Shown piece by piece: positions 25,903-34,500 of a DNA stretch of 64,000 nt. The stretch is from Bradyrhizobium diazoefficiens. Lineage in GTDB: Bacteria > Pseudomonadota > Alphaproteobacteria > Rhizobiales > Xanthobacteraceae. The translations under genes and the position numbers were made by a program. A model generated the notes under the pieces. It was given only the letters and a program-made list of their open reading frames with translations. It made no database searches and was not told the DNA's origin. Numbering within the stretch: the stretch's first letter is position 1; each line of letters opens with the position of its first letter. The stretch covers positions 1 through 64,000 of the forward strand of contig NZ_JAFCJE010000013.1 of NCBI RefSeq assembly GCF_018131185.1, read 5' to 3'.

Positions 25903-26241
25903 TCACCCTTTTTTGGACCGATCGGCCGGGGCGTCGGAGATGATTCGGCGCAGCCGTATTGCTTCCGCAAAATTGGCGGATGGCTGCCTTTGCAGTGCAG
26001 GGAGGTTCTCGGGCTCGTCAAGCTCCGGCGCTTCCCCGACGGGAAGCAGCGCTTCGCTGCCGCGGTCCAGGCGCTTGTCGGAGCCCGACGCGTCGAGCAT
26101 ATGACCGACCAGCTCGCCCGAGAGACGGTAGATGTTGTTCCCCCGAAGATCGTAAACTCTCTTGCCCGTGAGATCGAAAATCGATGCACCGTTCACGACG
26201 CCGGCGCGGACGCCCCTATTATTGACTATGTATCCGCTCAC
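25903..26241 (-). CDS. Hypothetical protein with short beta-repeat N-terminus (112 aa)
   Basis: The product begins VSGYIVNNRGVRAGVVNGASIFDLTGKRVYDLRGNNIYRLSGELVGHMLDASGSDKRL. The regular alternation of hydrophobic strands and Gly/Asn turns suggests a small beta sheet, like the 4-strand motif of some surface or repeat proteins. The C-terminal half is polar. The GTG at 26241 is selected because GGGAG lies seven bases upstream and the sequence before it lacks this pattern. It is last in a run of three small minus-strand genes. Function unknown. Confidence 0.7.
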   Translation of the reverse strand: MSGYIVNNRGVRAGVVNGASIFDLTGKRVYDLRGNNIYRLSGELVGHMLDASGSDKRLDRGSEALLPVGEAPELDEPENLPALQRQPSANFAEAIRLRRIISDAPADRSKKG

Positions 26242-26288
26242 CCCGCATCTCCCATTCACGCCTCTTTGAAGGTCCCGGCGCTCGCCTA

Positions 26289-26432
26289 TCAGCTCGTGAC
26301 CCGGCCTTTCGCCTCTTCGTCGGCCAGACGCTCCAGGAGCCATTGCCGCCGGACAGCGTCTTTTTCCAGATCGATGTCCCGTTTGAAGACTCTGAGGTTT
26401 TCGCGCCGGATGAACTCTTCCAGCTCGCTCAA
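26289..26432 (-). CDS. 47-residue charged helical protein, TTG start
   Basis: The frame from TTG 26432 encodes LSELEEFIRRENLRVFKRDIDLEKDAVRRQWLLERLADEEAKGRVTS, a highly charged, single-helix peptide. Its start overlaps the stop of the preceding gene in TTGA, so translation is probably coupled. This kind of short E/R/K-rich peptide (SELEEFIRRENLRxF) occurs in other rhizobial genomes. No function is known; a dimeric coiled-coil adaptor is possible. Confidence 0.65.
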   Translation of the reverse strand: MSELEEFIRRENLRVFKRDIDLEKDAVRRQWLLERLADEEAKGRVTS

Positions 26433-26755
26433 GTCGGTGGCCGCAGGTCATGACTGTCGAGCCAGACCATCGTGGTCAACGTCATCGGGTCGCTTTCGAT
26501 TGCGGCGGCGGAACCTTGGTGGCACCCGGCACACGCGAACGTTCCGATCTGCAATGCTGCTAGGCCCGGGATCCTCACCAAGCTCATGCTTTCGCCGCAC
26601 CAACGACATCGCGGCCCTTCGCCTGATGCAGGTGAGGCGCTGGATGCCTGGGAATACTGCAAGTACATGCGGTGCACCGCGGGATCCGGCGAGAGCGTTA
26701 CAGCATTCTCAATCACCGATAGATTGCCGATATGGGGCGGTGATGAGGCCAGCAT
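26429..26755 (-). CDS. Small CxxC protein (108 aa)
   Basis: The product has PRCRWCGESMSLVRIPGLAALQIGTFACAGCHQG: two CxxC pairs, about 22 residues apart, forming a probable zinc ribbon. The first 35 residues may not all be translated; MYLQYSQASSASP downstream could be the true start. It heads a minus-strand run with the 47-residue and 112-residue genes. A palindromic box (26778-26793) lies 23 bases upstream of the ATG. No function known. Confidence 0.7.
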   Translation of the reverse strand: MLASSPPHIGNLSVIENAVTLSPDPAVHRMYLQYSQASSASPASGEGPRCRWCGESMSLVRIPGLAALQIGTFACAGCHQGSAAAIESDPMTLTTMVWLDSHDLRPPT

Positions 26756-26777
26756 AGAACGCTGGCCCCACGGGTAC

Positions 26778-26793
26778 TGATCAATATTGCTCG
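26778..26793. promoter_or_regulatory. Palindrome variant upstream of the CxxC gene
   Basis: TGATCAATATTGCTCG differs from the perfect palindrome at 23303-23318 in two positions. It lies 23 bases upstream of the ATG of the minus-strand CxxC gene, where it would overlap the promoter or leader. Confidence 0.6.
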
Positions 26794-26833
26794 CTCGGGC
26801 GAAGTTCGCTCCTGGAACCGGGCCGCCTCCTGG

Positions 26834-28270
26834 CTACACCCCCAGCACGTTCCGGGTGGAGGCCCGCAAGACGCGCAACGACAGCGTCTGCACCTGGGCG
26901 ACATTGAGAAGCCACGCTGCGGCGGCATAAGCGAAGCCGCCTGCAAGGCTCACGACGATCAGCGCCACGAGGCCTGTGCCGCTGACTTGCGAACGCGCAA
27001 CGAGGATGGCGGCCGCCATCGCCGCGGCCGAAACCGCAACGCCGGCGAGACGGCCGAGGTCGAACGGAACCGGGTGCGCACGATGCATCAGGACGACGGC
27101 AACGAGGAATCCGATCGCCTCGGTCGCCAGCGTCGCCAGCGCCGCGCCGTAGATGCCGTAACCGGCGACCAGTACGACCATCAGGACCACGCTGACCACC
27201 AGCGTAACAAAGGATTGCGCCGCCAGCATGAAGGGCCGCTCGGCGAGCTGGAAGCTGATCTGGACATAGAACTGATTGGCGATCCCGAAGAAGCGGGCAA
27301 GCACCAGGGTCGGCAGCAGCGCCGACACGCCGGCGCGAAAATCGATGCCGACGAGCGTCCCGGCGACCTGATCCGCGGCCAGCGCGAGCCAGACCGCAAC
27401 CGGGGTCACGACGACGAGCAGCAGCTCGAGGCTCTCGGTCAGCCGCTCCCGCGTCGTCTCCCTGTTATTCTCGGACAATGACCGGAACACCAGCGGCACG
27501 GTCGCTGCGGCGACGCTGGATGCAATCATGACCATGAACTGGCGCGGCAGGTCGGCGGCGACGCCGAAGATGCCGGCGGCATCCTTGCCGAGCAGATAAG
27601 CGACGATGAGGCGGTCGCAGGCCGAGTAGATCGCGACGGACAATCCGGCCAACGTCAACGGCAGGCCGTAACGCGCAAGCTGCATGAACTGGCTGCGCTG
27701 GAAGGACGCGATCCTGGTGCGGTCGCCGACCAGATTCAGGATGATTCCGGTGAGCGAGCCCAGGCCGAACGCGGCAAGCAGCCCCAATCCACCCCAACCG
27801 AGCCAGACGGCGGCGAGGCCGAAGCCGACGCTCGCCACGCTGCGCACGATCGAGATTGCGGCAAACCGGTAGGGCCGCAATTTGGCGCGTTCGAACTCCT
27901 GACCGACATCGACGGCATTGGCCATGATCGCGACGAACATGCTGGCAAGCAGCAGCTCGACGCTGACGTCGCTGCGGAACAGGAACACCAGCGGCGTCGT
28001 GGCGCAGAGCACCGCGGCGGTGAGGGCGAAGGCGACCATCGCCGTGCCGCGAAAATCCACCTCCGACGACATCGCCTGATAGCGGGACACCGACAGCTTG
28101 ATCCAGGCGAAGTAGATCGCCCCCAGAATGCCGGCGAGGCTGATACCTACGACATAAACGCCGTACTCCGCCGGGCTCAGCAAGCGCGTATAGGCCGTGA
28201 CGGCGAAGAAGCCCACCGCCGCGGGCAGGATGTAGGCGACGAGATAAATCGAGAAATGGCGGTTCAGCAT
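26834..28270 (-). CDS. Polysaccharide flippase (Wzx/RfbX-like, MATE superfamily)
   Basis: The 478-residue protein has about twelve to fourteen hydrophobic segments and a polysaccharide-export pattern: FSIYLVAYILPAAVGFFAVTAYTRLLSPAEYGVYVVG at the N-terminus. It should move lipid-linked oligosaccharide units across the inner membrane during exopolysaccharide or O-antigen synthesis. A GH10 gene and a DUF6492-like gene are adjacent, but no glycosyltransferase operon is visible. Divergent from the GH10 gene by about 320 bases. Confidence 0.9.
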   Translation of the reverse strand: MLNRHFSIYLVAYILPAAVGFFAVTAYTRLLSPAEYGVYVVGISLAGILGAIYFAWIKLSVSRYQAMSSEVDFRGTAMVAFALTAAVLCATTPLVFLFRSDVSVELLLASMFVAIMANAVDVGQEFERAKLRPYRFAAISIVRSVASVGFGLAAVWLGWGGLGLLAAFGLGSLTGIILNLVGDRTRIASFQRSQFMQLARYGLPLTLAGLSVAIYSACDRLIVAYLLGKDAAGIFGVAADLPRQFMVMIASSVAAATVPLVFRSLSENNRETTRERLTESLELLLVVVTPVAVWLALAADQVAGTLVGIDFRAGVSALLPTLVLARFFGIANQFYVQISFQLAERPFMLAAQSFVTLVVSVVLMVVLVAGYGIYGAALATLATEAIGFLVAVVLMHRAHPVPFDLGRLAGVAVSAAAMAAAILVARSQVSGTGLVALIVVSLAGGFAYAAAAWLLNVAQVQTLSLRVLRASTRNVLGV

Positions 28271-28589
28271 GCGAGCACGGGACCGGCGGCGGTCTTGCGA
28301 GTGTGGCGGCCGTTCATCAATGGGACCATGGCGGGGCGGACGAACTGCGCCGCAGCATCGCTCAAGAGTGTCACATTAGTCTGCAGATCGGGCGGCGAAT
28401 GAACCTTCGAAGCCGCTTTCGCGCGTTAGCGTTAAATTTGCCCTTCCTGGAACGGCAGGCCCTGACGGCAAGGCGACCATGGCCGGAACTCGTGTCTTGC
28501 AGATGGTAGAGGTTAACCCAACAAGGCAAAACCCCGGCATCGCAAGGCGCCGCTTGGTACGATGGTGCGTTGGTTCGAAAAGGACTGCC
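28271..28589. other. Intergenic region between flippase and GH10 gene
   Basis: About 320 bases separate the two divergent genes. The region must hold both promoters. It contains no supported small gene, and I see no clear palindrome. An open frame reading into the GH10 gene has no ribosome site and is not counted. Confidence 0.5.
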
Positions 28590-29657
28590 GTGACGAGGCT
28601 CGACAGACGCGAATTTCTTCTTGGCGGCGCCGCAGCACTCGCGGCGGGCGCATCGGCATCGGCAGTGCCGGCATCGAAGCTCGCCCGGCGCCATCAGGGT
28701 TTTGGCGCGGCCGCCACGCTCTGGGACCTGCAAGCCGATCCAAGGCTCGGCGAAGCCATCAGCACCTATTGCACGCAGGTGGTGCCGGTGCTCGAACTGA
28801 AATGGCCGATGCTGCGGCCGAACGCGCACACGTTCAACTTCGAACGCGCCGACGCCATCCTGGATTTTGCGCGGGAGAACGATCTGACGATGCGCGGCCA
28901 CGCGCTCGCCTGGTATCACGACATTCCGGACTGGACCAAGCAGATCAAGTCGACCCGCGGCGTCGAGCGCGCCTATCTCGACCACATCGGCACGGTCGTC
29001 TCCTACTACAAGGACAAGCTGACGTCGTGGGACGTCGTCAACGAGCCGATCCCGGACAATCCCCGCAGTTTAAAGGACCGGCGCGACACGTTCTGGACGC
29101 AGCATCTGGGTCAAGGCTGGATTCCGCTGGCCTTCCGCACGGCGGCCGCCGCCGATCCCCTCGTCAAGCTCGCGATCAACGAATATGACATCGAATCGGC
29201 CAAGGATTCGTTCATCGCGAAGCGCGCGGCCTACCGCAATCTGATCATGGACTTGCTCGACCAGGGTGTTCCGCTCCACGCCGTGGGCCTGCAATCGCAT
29301 CTGCATGCCGAGCTCGAGATCGACACCCATGGGCTCGCCGAATTCGTCACCGAACTGCGCTCCTGGGGCCTCGAGGTGCTCGTCACCGAGCTCGACGTCG
29401 ACGACCAGAAGCTGACGGGCAATCCGGCCGAACGCGACGCCATCGTCGCCAAGCGCGTGGACGATCTGCTCACGGCGATCTCGACCAGCGGCCCGGTTCG
29501 CTCGATCCTGACCTGGGGCCTCTCCGATCGCTATAGCTGGATCAACGGCACCTTTGCACGCGCGGACAAGCAGCCGAACCGACCCCTGCCACTCGACGGC
29601 GAGTTCAAGCAGAAGCCGTTCATGGACGTGATCAGCAAGTTCACGAGGGACGCTTGA
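28590..29657 (+). CDS. Tat-exported glycoside hydrolase family 10 (endo-xylanase-like)
   Basis: The 355-residue protein starts with a Tat signal, TRLDRREFLLGGAAALAAGASASA, implying folded export. The GH10 barrel follows, with GHALAWYHDIPDW, the acid/base glutamate in SWDVVNEPI and the nucleophile in VLVTELDVDD. GH10 enzymes are retaining endo-beta-1,4-xylanases; in an organism of this type it may instead cut its own or a plant polysaccharide. The GTG at 28590 has AAAAGGA seven bases upstream and makes the RR motif start near residue 6. It is divergent from the flippase. Confidence 0.92.
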   Translation: MTRLDRREFLLGGAAALAAGASASAVPASKLARRHQGFGAAATLWDLQADPRLGEAISTYCTQVVPVLELKWPMLRPNAHTFNFERADAILDFARENDLTMRGHALAWYHDIPDWTKQIKSTRGVERAYLDHIGTVVSYYKDKLTSWDVVNEPIPDNPRSLKDRRDTFWTQHLGQGWIPLAFRTAAAADPLVKLAINEYDIESAKDSFIAKRAAYRNLIMDLLDQGVPLHAVGLQSHLHAELEIDTHGLAEFVTELRSWGLEVLVTELDVDDQKLTGNPAERDAIVAKRVDDLLTAISTSGPVRSILTWGLSDRYSWINGTFARADKQPNRPLPLDGEFKQKPFMDVISKFTRDA

Positions 29658-29667
29658 GCGCGCAAGC

Positions 29668-30618
29668 TTAGCTGCGCGTCCTTACCTCGAACTCGGCCGC
29701 ATCTCCCATGTCTTCGGGAGACAGGCTCGGAGCCCGGCGATCACGCGAGCTGAGGCGGAACACGTCGCGGATATCCTCGACCGAGGTCGACGAATAGGAC
29801 TGGATGCAGAGCGCGACCTGTTCGGGGGAGGCGCTGCGGATCAGCGCTTCGATCGACAGGCGATCGAGCGGCGTGTCATCCCAATGCGAGACTGCGATGC
29901 TGTCTTCCGTAACCCGATGGGTCGCCAGATGCTTCGGCGAGTTCGCGACGAAATTGCCGTAAAGCAGGTATTCGGAGAATTTCTTCTTGCGGCACAGCGC
30001 CAAGACCCAGTTCAGTCCCGTTGCCGCTTTGATGGCGTCGGTCATCGCGCGCGCAGTGTCCTTGTCCCAGACCAGGGCATTGCCGACATAGTCGTCGGCG
30101 GGGAAGGAGCGGTCCTTGATGCCGAGCAGCTGATCGACCGTGCGCAGCCACAGCCCATGCAAGGGATGGTCGGCGCCGATGTCCTTTGGCGTAACGAAGA
30201 GCGGCGTCTGCTCTCCGCCGGCATATCGACCGACATCGAACTCGCGGAAGAACAGATTGTCCGAATCCAAGATGCAGACGCGCTGCTCGGACGCGTTGAG
30301 GACGCCGGCGACCTTCAGGATCTGCTGGATGTGCCAGCCGTGCACAGGTGACGACAGCAGCGACAGCCAGACGCGCCGCTTGCTGATGAACTGGAGCGCC
30401 GGCGGCAACGCGAACAGCCATTTCGGCAAATAGCGCGAGGCCGGAACAATGACCCGCTTCTCGGACGCAAAGCGCGCGAACAGCGGCACATCCTCATCGT
30501 TAACGAGAACATAATGCCGCGTATATCCCGTCAGCCAGGTGTCGATGCTTTCGCTGAGCAGCGAAAAGCGTTCGATATCCTTGGCATAGCTGGCAGTCAG
30601 CAGGGCAACGGAATGCAT
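29668..30618 (-). CDS. DUF6492-like glycosyltransferase-type protein
   Basis: The 316-residue product has VALLTASYAKDIERFSLLSESIDTW at the N-terminus and a DxD-like VCILDSDNLFFREFDV in the middle, features of a GT-A fold. It lacks a signal peptide and membrane segments. The overall pattern fits the DUF6492 group of uncharacterised proteins found near polysaccharide genes. It converges with the GH10 gene, whose end is 10 bases away. Sugar transfer is inferred, not shown. Confidence 0.7.
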   Translation of the reverse strand: MHSVALLTASYAKDIERFSLLSESIDTWLTGYTRHYVLVNDEDVPLFARFASEKRVIVPASRYLPKWLFALPPALQFISKRRVWLSLLSSPVHGWHIQQILKVAGVLNASEQRVCILDSDNLFFREFDVGRYAGGEQTPLFVTPKDIGADHPLHGLWLRTVDQLLGIKDRSFPADDYVGNALVWDKDTARAMTDAIKAATGLNWVLALCRKKKFSEYLLYGNFVANSPKHLATHRVTEDSIAVSHWDDTPLDRLSIEALIRSASPEQVALCIQSYSSTSVEDIRDVFRLSSRDRRAPSLSPEDMGDAAEFEVRTRS

Positions 30619-30713
30619 GATGCGTGCTCAAATGGCCATCGATCCTCAGTCATAGCCGTGCCGGGAGGCGTTGGATACCTGCATCCGCAATCAAGGTAAA
30701 ATGAAATGAAGAA

Positions 30714-31508
30714 TTAGCCATCCGACGGCAGCCCCCGCTCGATGCCGCGAAAGCGCAGTGGCGCCAGCGCTGATGCGCGCTGCCACCAGTCGGCGACGCG
30801 GTCGTCGAGCCCGGTGGTGCCGCGGCCCCGGCCGGGGAAGATCCGGATCTGCTGGACCGCTTCGGCTTGAAAGCCCCTGCCCTTGCGGGTGATCTTGATG
30901 ACCGCGCCTTCACGGTCCCGCTGCGTCAGCGGCACCAGCAGGCGGCCGCGCGGGCGCAGCGCCTTGAGCCAGAGCGGATGCGGGTACGAGAAGCCGGCGT
31001 GTATGATGATCACATCGGCGGGCTCGCTAATCTCCTCACATCCATCGCCGTGACATACGATGACGTTGCGATAGGGGCGAAGATAGTTCGCAGCGCGGAG
31101 CGCCAGACGCTCGTCACAATCGACCGCCGTCACGCGTCCTTTCGGGCCGACCATCCTGGACAGGATCGCCGTGAAATAACCGAGCCCGCAACCGATCTGG
31201 ACCACGCGGTCCTTCTCGTTGATGTCGAGCACGTCGATGAAATGCGCCCACAGGCTCGGCAGGCCGGTGTCGAGCCTGCGGCGCGCGTCGATCGCGACCA
31301 GCACATTGTCGTAGAGATGGACGGGATCGGCATCCGGCGTCAGCCGGTAGCTGCGGGCCGTCTCGCTCTTGATACGCCACCGGCCTCTGGGCAGAAAATC
31401 CTCACGCGGGACGGCAGCAAGCGCTTCGAGCAGGCGCGGTGAGGAAATCCGCTCGCGCTTCGCGATCAGCTCGACGTAACGCGCACGCGCGGCGGCCAGA
31501 TCGCTCAT
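30714..31508 (-). CDS. Protein-L-isoaspartate O-methyltransferase family
   Basis: The 264-residue protein carries the PCMT fold: RPLLEALAAVPREDFLP-like opening (SSPRLLEALAAVPREDFLPRG), YDNVLVAID, RVVQIGCGLGYFTAILSRMVGPKGRVTAVDCD (SAM site), and GFSYPHPLWLKALRPRGRLLVPL. True PCMT repairs isoaspartyl residues in aged proteins; this member has atypical loops so another substrate is possible. Its start is two bases from the end of the large cyclase/ATPase gene, implying co-transcription. Confidence 0.85.
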   Translation of the reverse strand: MSDLAAARARYVELIAKRERISSPRLLEALAAVPREDFLPRGRWRIKSETARSYRLTPDADPVHLYDNVLVAIDARRRLDTGLPSLWAHFIDVLDINEKDRVVQIGCGLGYFTAILSRMVGPKGRVTAVDCDERLALRAANYLRPYRNVIVCHGDGCEEISEPADVIIIHAGFSYPHPLWLKALRPRGRLLVPLTQRDREGAVIKITRKGRGFQAEAVQQIRIFPGRGRGTTGLDDRVADWWQRASALAPLRFRGIERGLPSDG

Positions 31509-31509
31509 C

Positions 31510-34500
31510 TCACCGCATCGGCCCGTTCGCGACGAGCGCGTCTGCGCCGAGTTCGTTGACGAGCTCCATCGCCTGCTTCAGGTCCGGCGTGTCGAAACCC
31601 TCGCTGAACTTGCCGACGATCGGCACAAGCAGCAGGCTGGCATGCTCACGCTTGCCGGCGTCGAGCGACAGTCGCGCCAGGCTGACGGCAGTGCGAAGCT
31701 CCCAGGACAGCGCGCCCTGCTTGCGCGCGACCTCCAGCGACAGGGTAAAAAGATCCACAGCCTCCTGCGTTGATGCCGGGTCGCCGTCCGACAGCGTGAT
31801 CTCGCCTTGGAGGCGATAGACTTCGGCGAGATAGGAGTGATCGCCGGTGCGTCTGGCGGTCGCGAGTGCACCGTCAAGCGCGCGCAGGGCCGCCTCGCGC
31901 ATCCCGACCTTGGCATAGGCTTCGGCGAGCAGACAGCGGAACCAGCAACCGGCGAGCCAGGAATCCATCGCCTCGTACTCGTCGAGGCCGAAGCGCATCT
32001 GGCTGAGACCTTCATCGGCCTCGCCGAGCTGGGCCAGCGCCCAGCCGCGCAGGATCGCGGCCTGCTGCTTCCAATGCAGGAAGCTGTGTTCGGTGGCGAT
32101 GATCATGGCGCGGTTGGCGTAGTCGCGCGTACCCTCGACGTCACGCAGATGCTGGCAGAGATAGGCGCCGAACACGAGCGCGAAGGCGAGCGTGAAGGGA
32201 TGGCGGATCTTCTCGGCATTCGCGATCGCCTGCTCGCTGTGCTGGCGCGCCGCGTCAGGCCGGCCGAGGAACCACAGGAGGTAGCCGAGATAGGACAGCG
32301 AGACGACGCCGGGATCGGTGCCGTGCCGCTCCATCAGGTCGGCGTGCAAATCGGGGCTATAGAGGTTGATGCAGCGGTGCAAATGATGCTGGGAAGCAGC
32401 AAAGCGTCCGCGATAGAGCATGGTCATCGCGATCGAGCGATGCGCCTCCATCAGATAGCCGGTCTGCTGGGCCGGCTGCGCCCGTTCGTTCAGCCGCTCG
32501 CGCTTGGCGAATTTCAACAGCTCGACGCTGAGATCGTGCGCGCGGGAGAGATCGGCTCGGATGAAATGGCAGACCCACAGGCCGCGGGTGGCGGCAAAGG
32601 CCTTTTCGTCGTCGTCGAGCTGCTGACCGAGCTCGAGCGCGCGGATGTAGTTCTCCTCGACCTCCTGCACCGCGTAGCCCTTGGCGGAAATCAGCGCGTT
32701 GCCGAGCGCGATGCGCAGCTCGAGCTCCATCTCGTCCGCGCCCTGCATGCGCGCATTGGCGTGCACGACGCTCAAGCCCCGGCGCAGGTGACCGATTGCC
32801 TCCAGATTGCCGCCGCTCCTTGCCGCCTGCTTGCCGGCCTTGAGCCAGAAGCTGGCCGCGCCCTCGCTCTGGCCGGACTCGGTCAGGTGATGGGCGAGCA
32901 GCTCCGGTTCGCGCTCGGTCCTCTCCGGATACATTTCGGCGAGCACCTGGGCGATCCGCGAATGCAGCTTGCGCCGCTCGCTGTGCAAGAGGCTGTCATG
33001 CGCGGCGTTCTGGATCATCACGTGCTTGAACGAATAGAGCGCGTCCGGCGGATGGCCGCGGCGCATGATCAGCCCCGCCTGCTCCAGATGATTGAGCGCG
33101 GCCTCGATCTGCTCGGCCGGCGTGTTGGCGACGGCATGCAGCGTCTCGTAGGAGAACTCACGGCCGATGGTGGCGCCGATCTGGGCGATCCGCTTGAACG
33201 GGCCCATGCGGTCCAGCCGCGCCATCAGCGAGTCGGTCAGGGTTGCCGGGATTGCAAGCTGCCGCCACGGGCCCGACAGGACGTAGCGCCCGTGCCGCTC
33301 GGTCAAGAGGTTGGATTCCAGGACGGTCTTCGTGAGCTCTTCCAGGAACAACGGCACGCCGTCGGTCTTGACGATGATCTCCTCGACGACCTCCTTGGGC
33401 ATCTCTCTGCCGGCGACGCGCTCCACCAGCGTCGTGCGCAACTGCCGGCTCAGGCGGTTGAGCACCAGCGTCGTGATGTGCGAATGCGCGTTCCAGCTCG
33501 GCTGGAATTCGGACCGCGCGGTAATGATGACCAGGATCGGCCGGTTCTGCACCCGATCGACCAGAAGGTCGATCACCTCACGGGAGGTCGGATCGATCCA
33601 GTGCAGATCCTCGAATGCGATCACGAGCGGCATCTCGCGCGCAAGGCCCAGGAAGTGATTGACCAGTGCCGCGACGGTGGCGTCCTTCTGCTGCTGCGGT
33701 GACAGCTCGAGCGGCGGATAGCGGTCTGCGGTCGGTATCGACAGCAGCGCGGCAAACAGCGGCGTAATCTGCTCGATGTCGCCATGAGCGGCGGCGATCG
33801 CGGTCTCGAGGCTCGTCAGCGACAGTGCGGACGGATCATCGCGGTCGAGGCCGAGGGAGAATCTGAGCTGCTCGGCGAACGGATAGAGCGCCGTGGACGT
33901 GTAGTAGGGCGAGCACTGGAACGAGACCTGTCCGTGACGGTCGCCCGAGATCCGCTCGAAGATTTCCTGGATGATGCGCGACTTGCCGATGCCAGGTTCG
34001 CCGAACTTGACGACGACCTGGCCGTCGCCGTCCTTGGCCTGCTGCCAGCGGCCCATCAGCAGCGCGATCTCCTCCTCGCGGTTGACGAGCGGCGTCAGCC
34101 GCGTGCCCATGGCGGCCGCGAAACGTGTTTCCACCCGCGAGGCGCGCATCACGTGCCAGGCCTGGGCCTTCTCGGAGATTCCCTTCAGATCATGGACGCC
34201 GAGATTGCGGAACTCGAACTTCCCTTTCAGCAGCGAGTGGGTCGAGGCGGAGATCACCACGCCATTGGGCGGCGCCAGGCCTTGCAGGCGCGCGGCGAGG
34301 TTGACGGTCTCGCCGACCGCGGAGTCGCGCTCTTCGGTCCCCTGCCCGATGAGGTCGCCGACCACGACGAGGCCGGTCGCGATCCCGATGCGAACGGCGG
34401 GTGAGTGGCTGAGCGCGCCGCGCGGCTCAATCGCGCGTGCGGTCGACAGCACCCGCACGATCTCGAGCCCGGCACGCACCGCGCGCTCGGCATCGTCCTC

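Noticed and set aside
31807..33702. A 631-codon open frame on the plus strand opposite the cyclase-ATPase-TPR gene
   Set aside because: It is an antisense shadow; the minus strand carries Walker motifs and TPRs.
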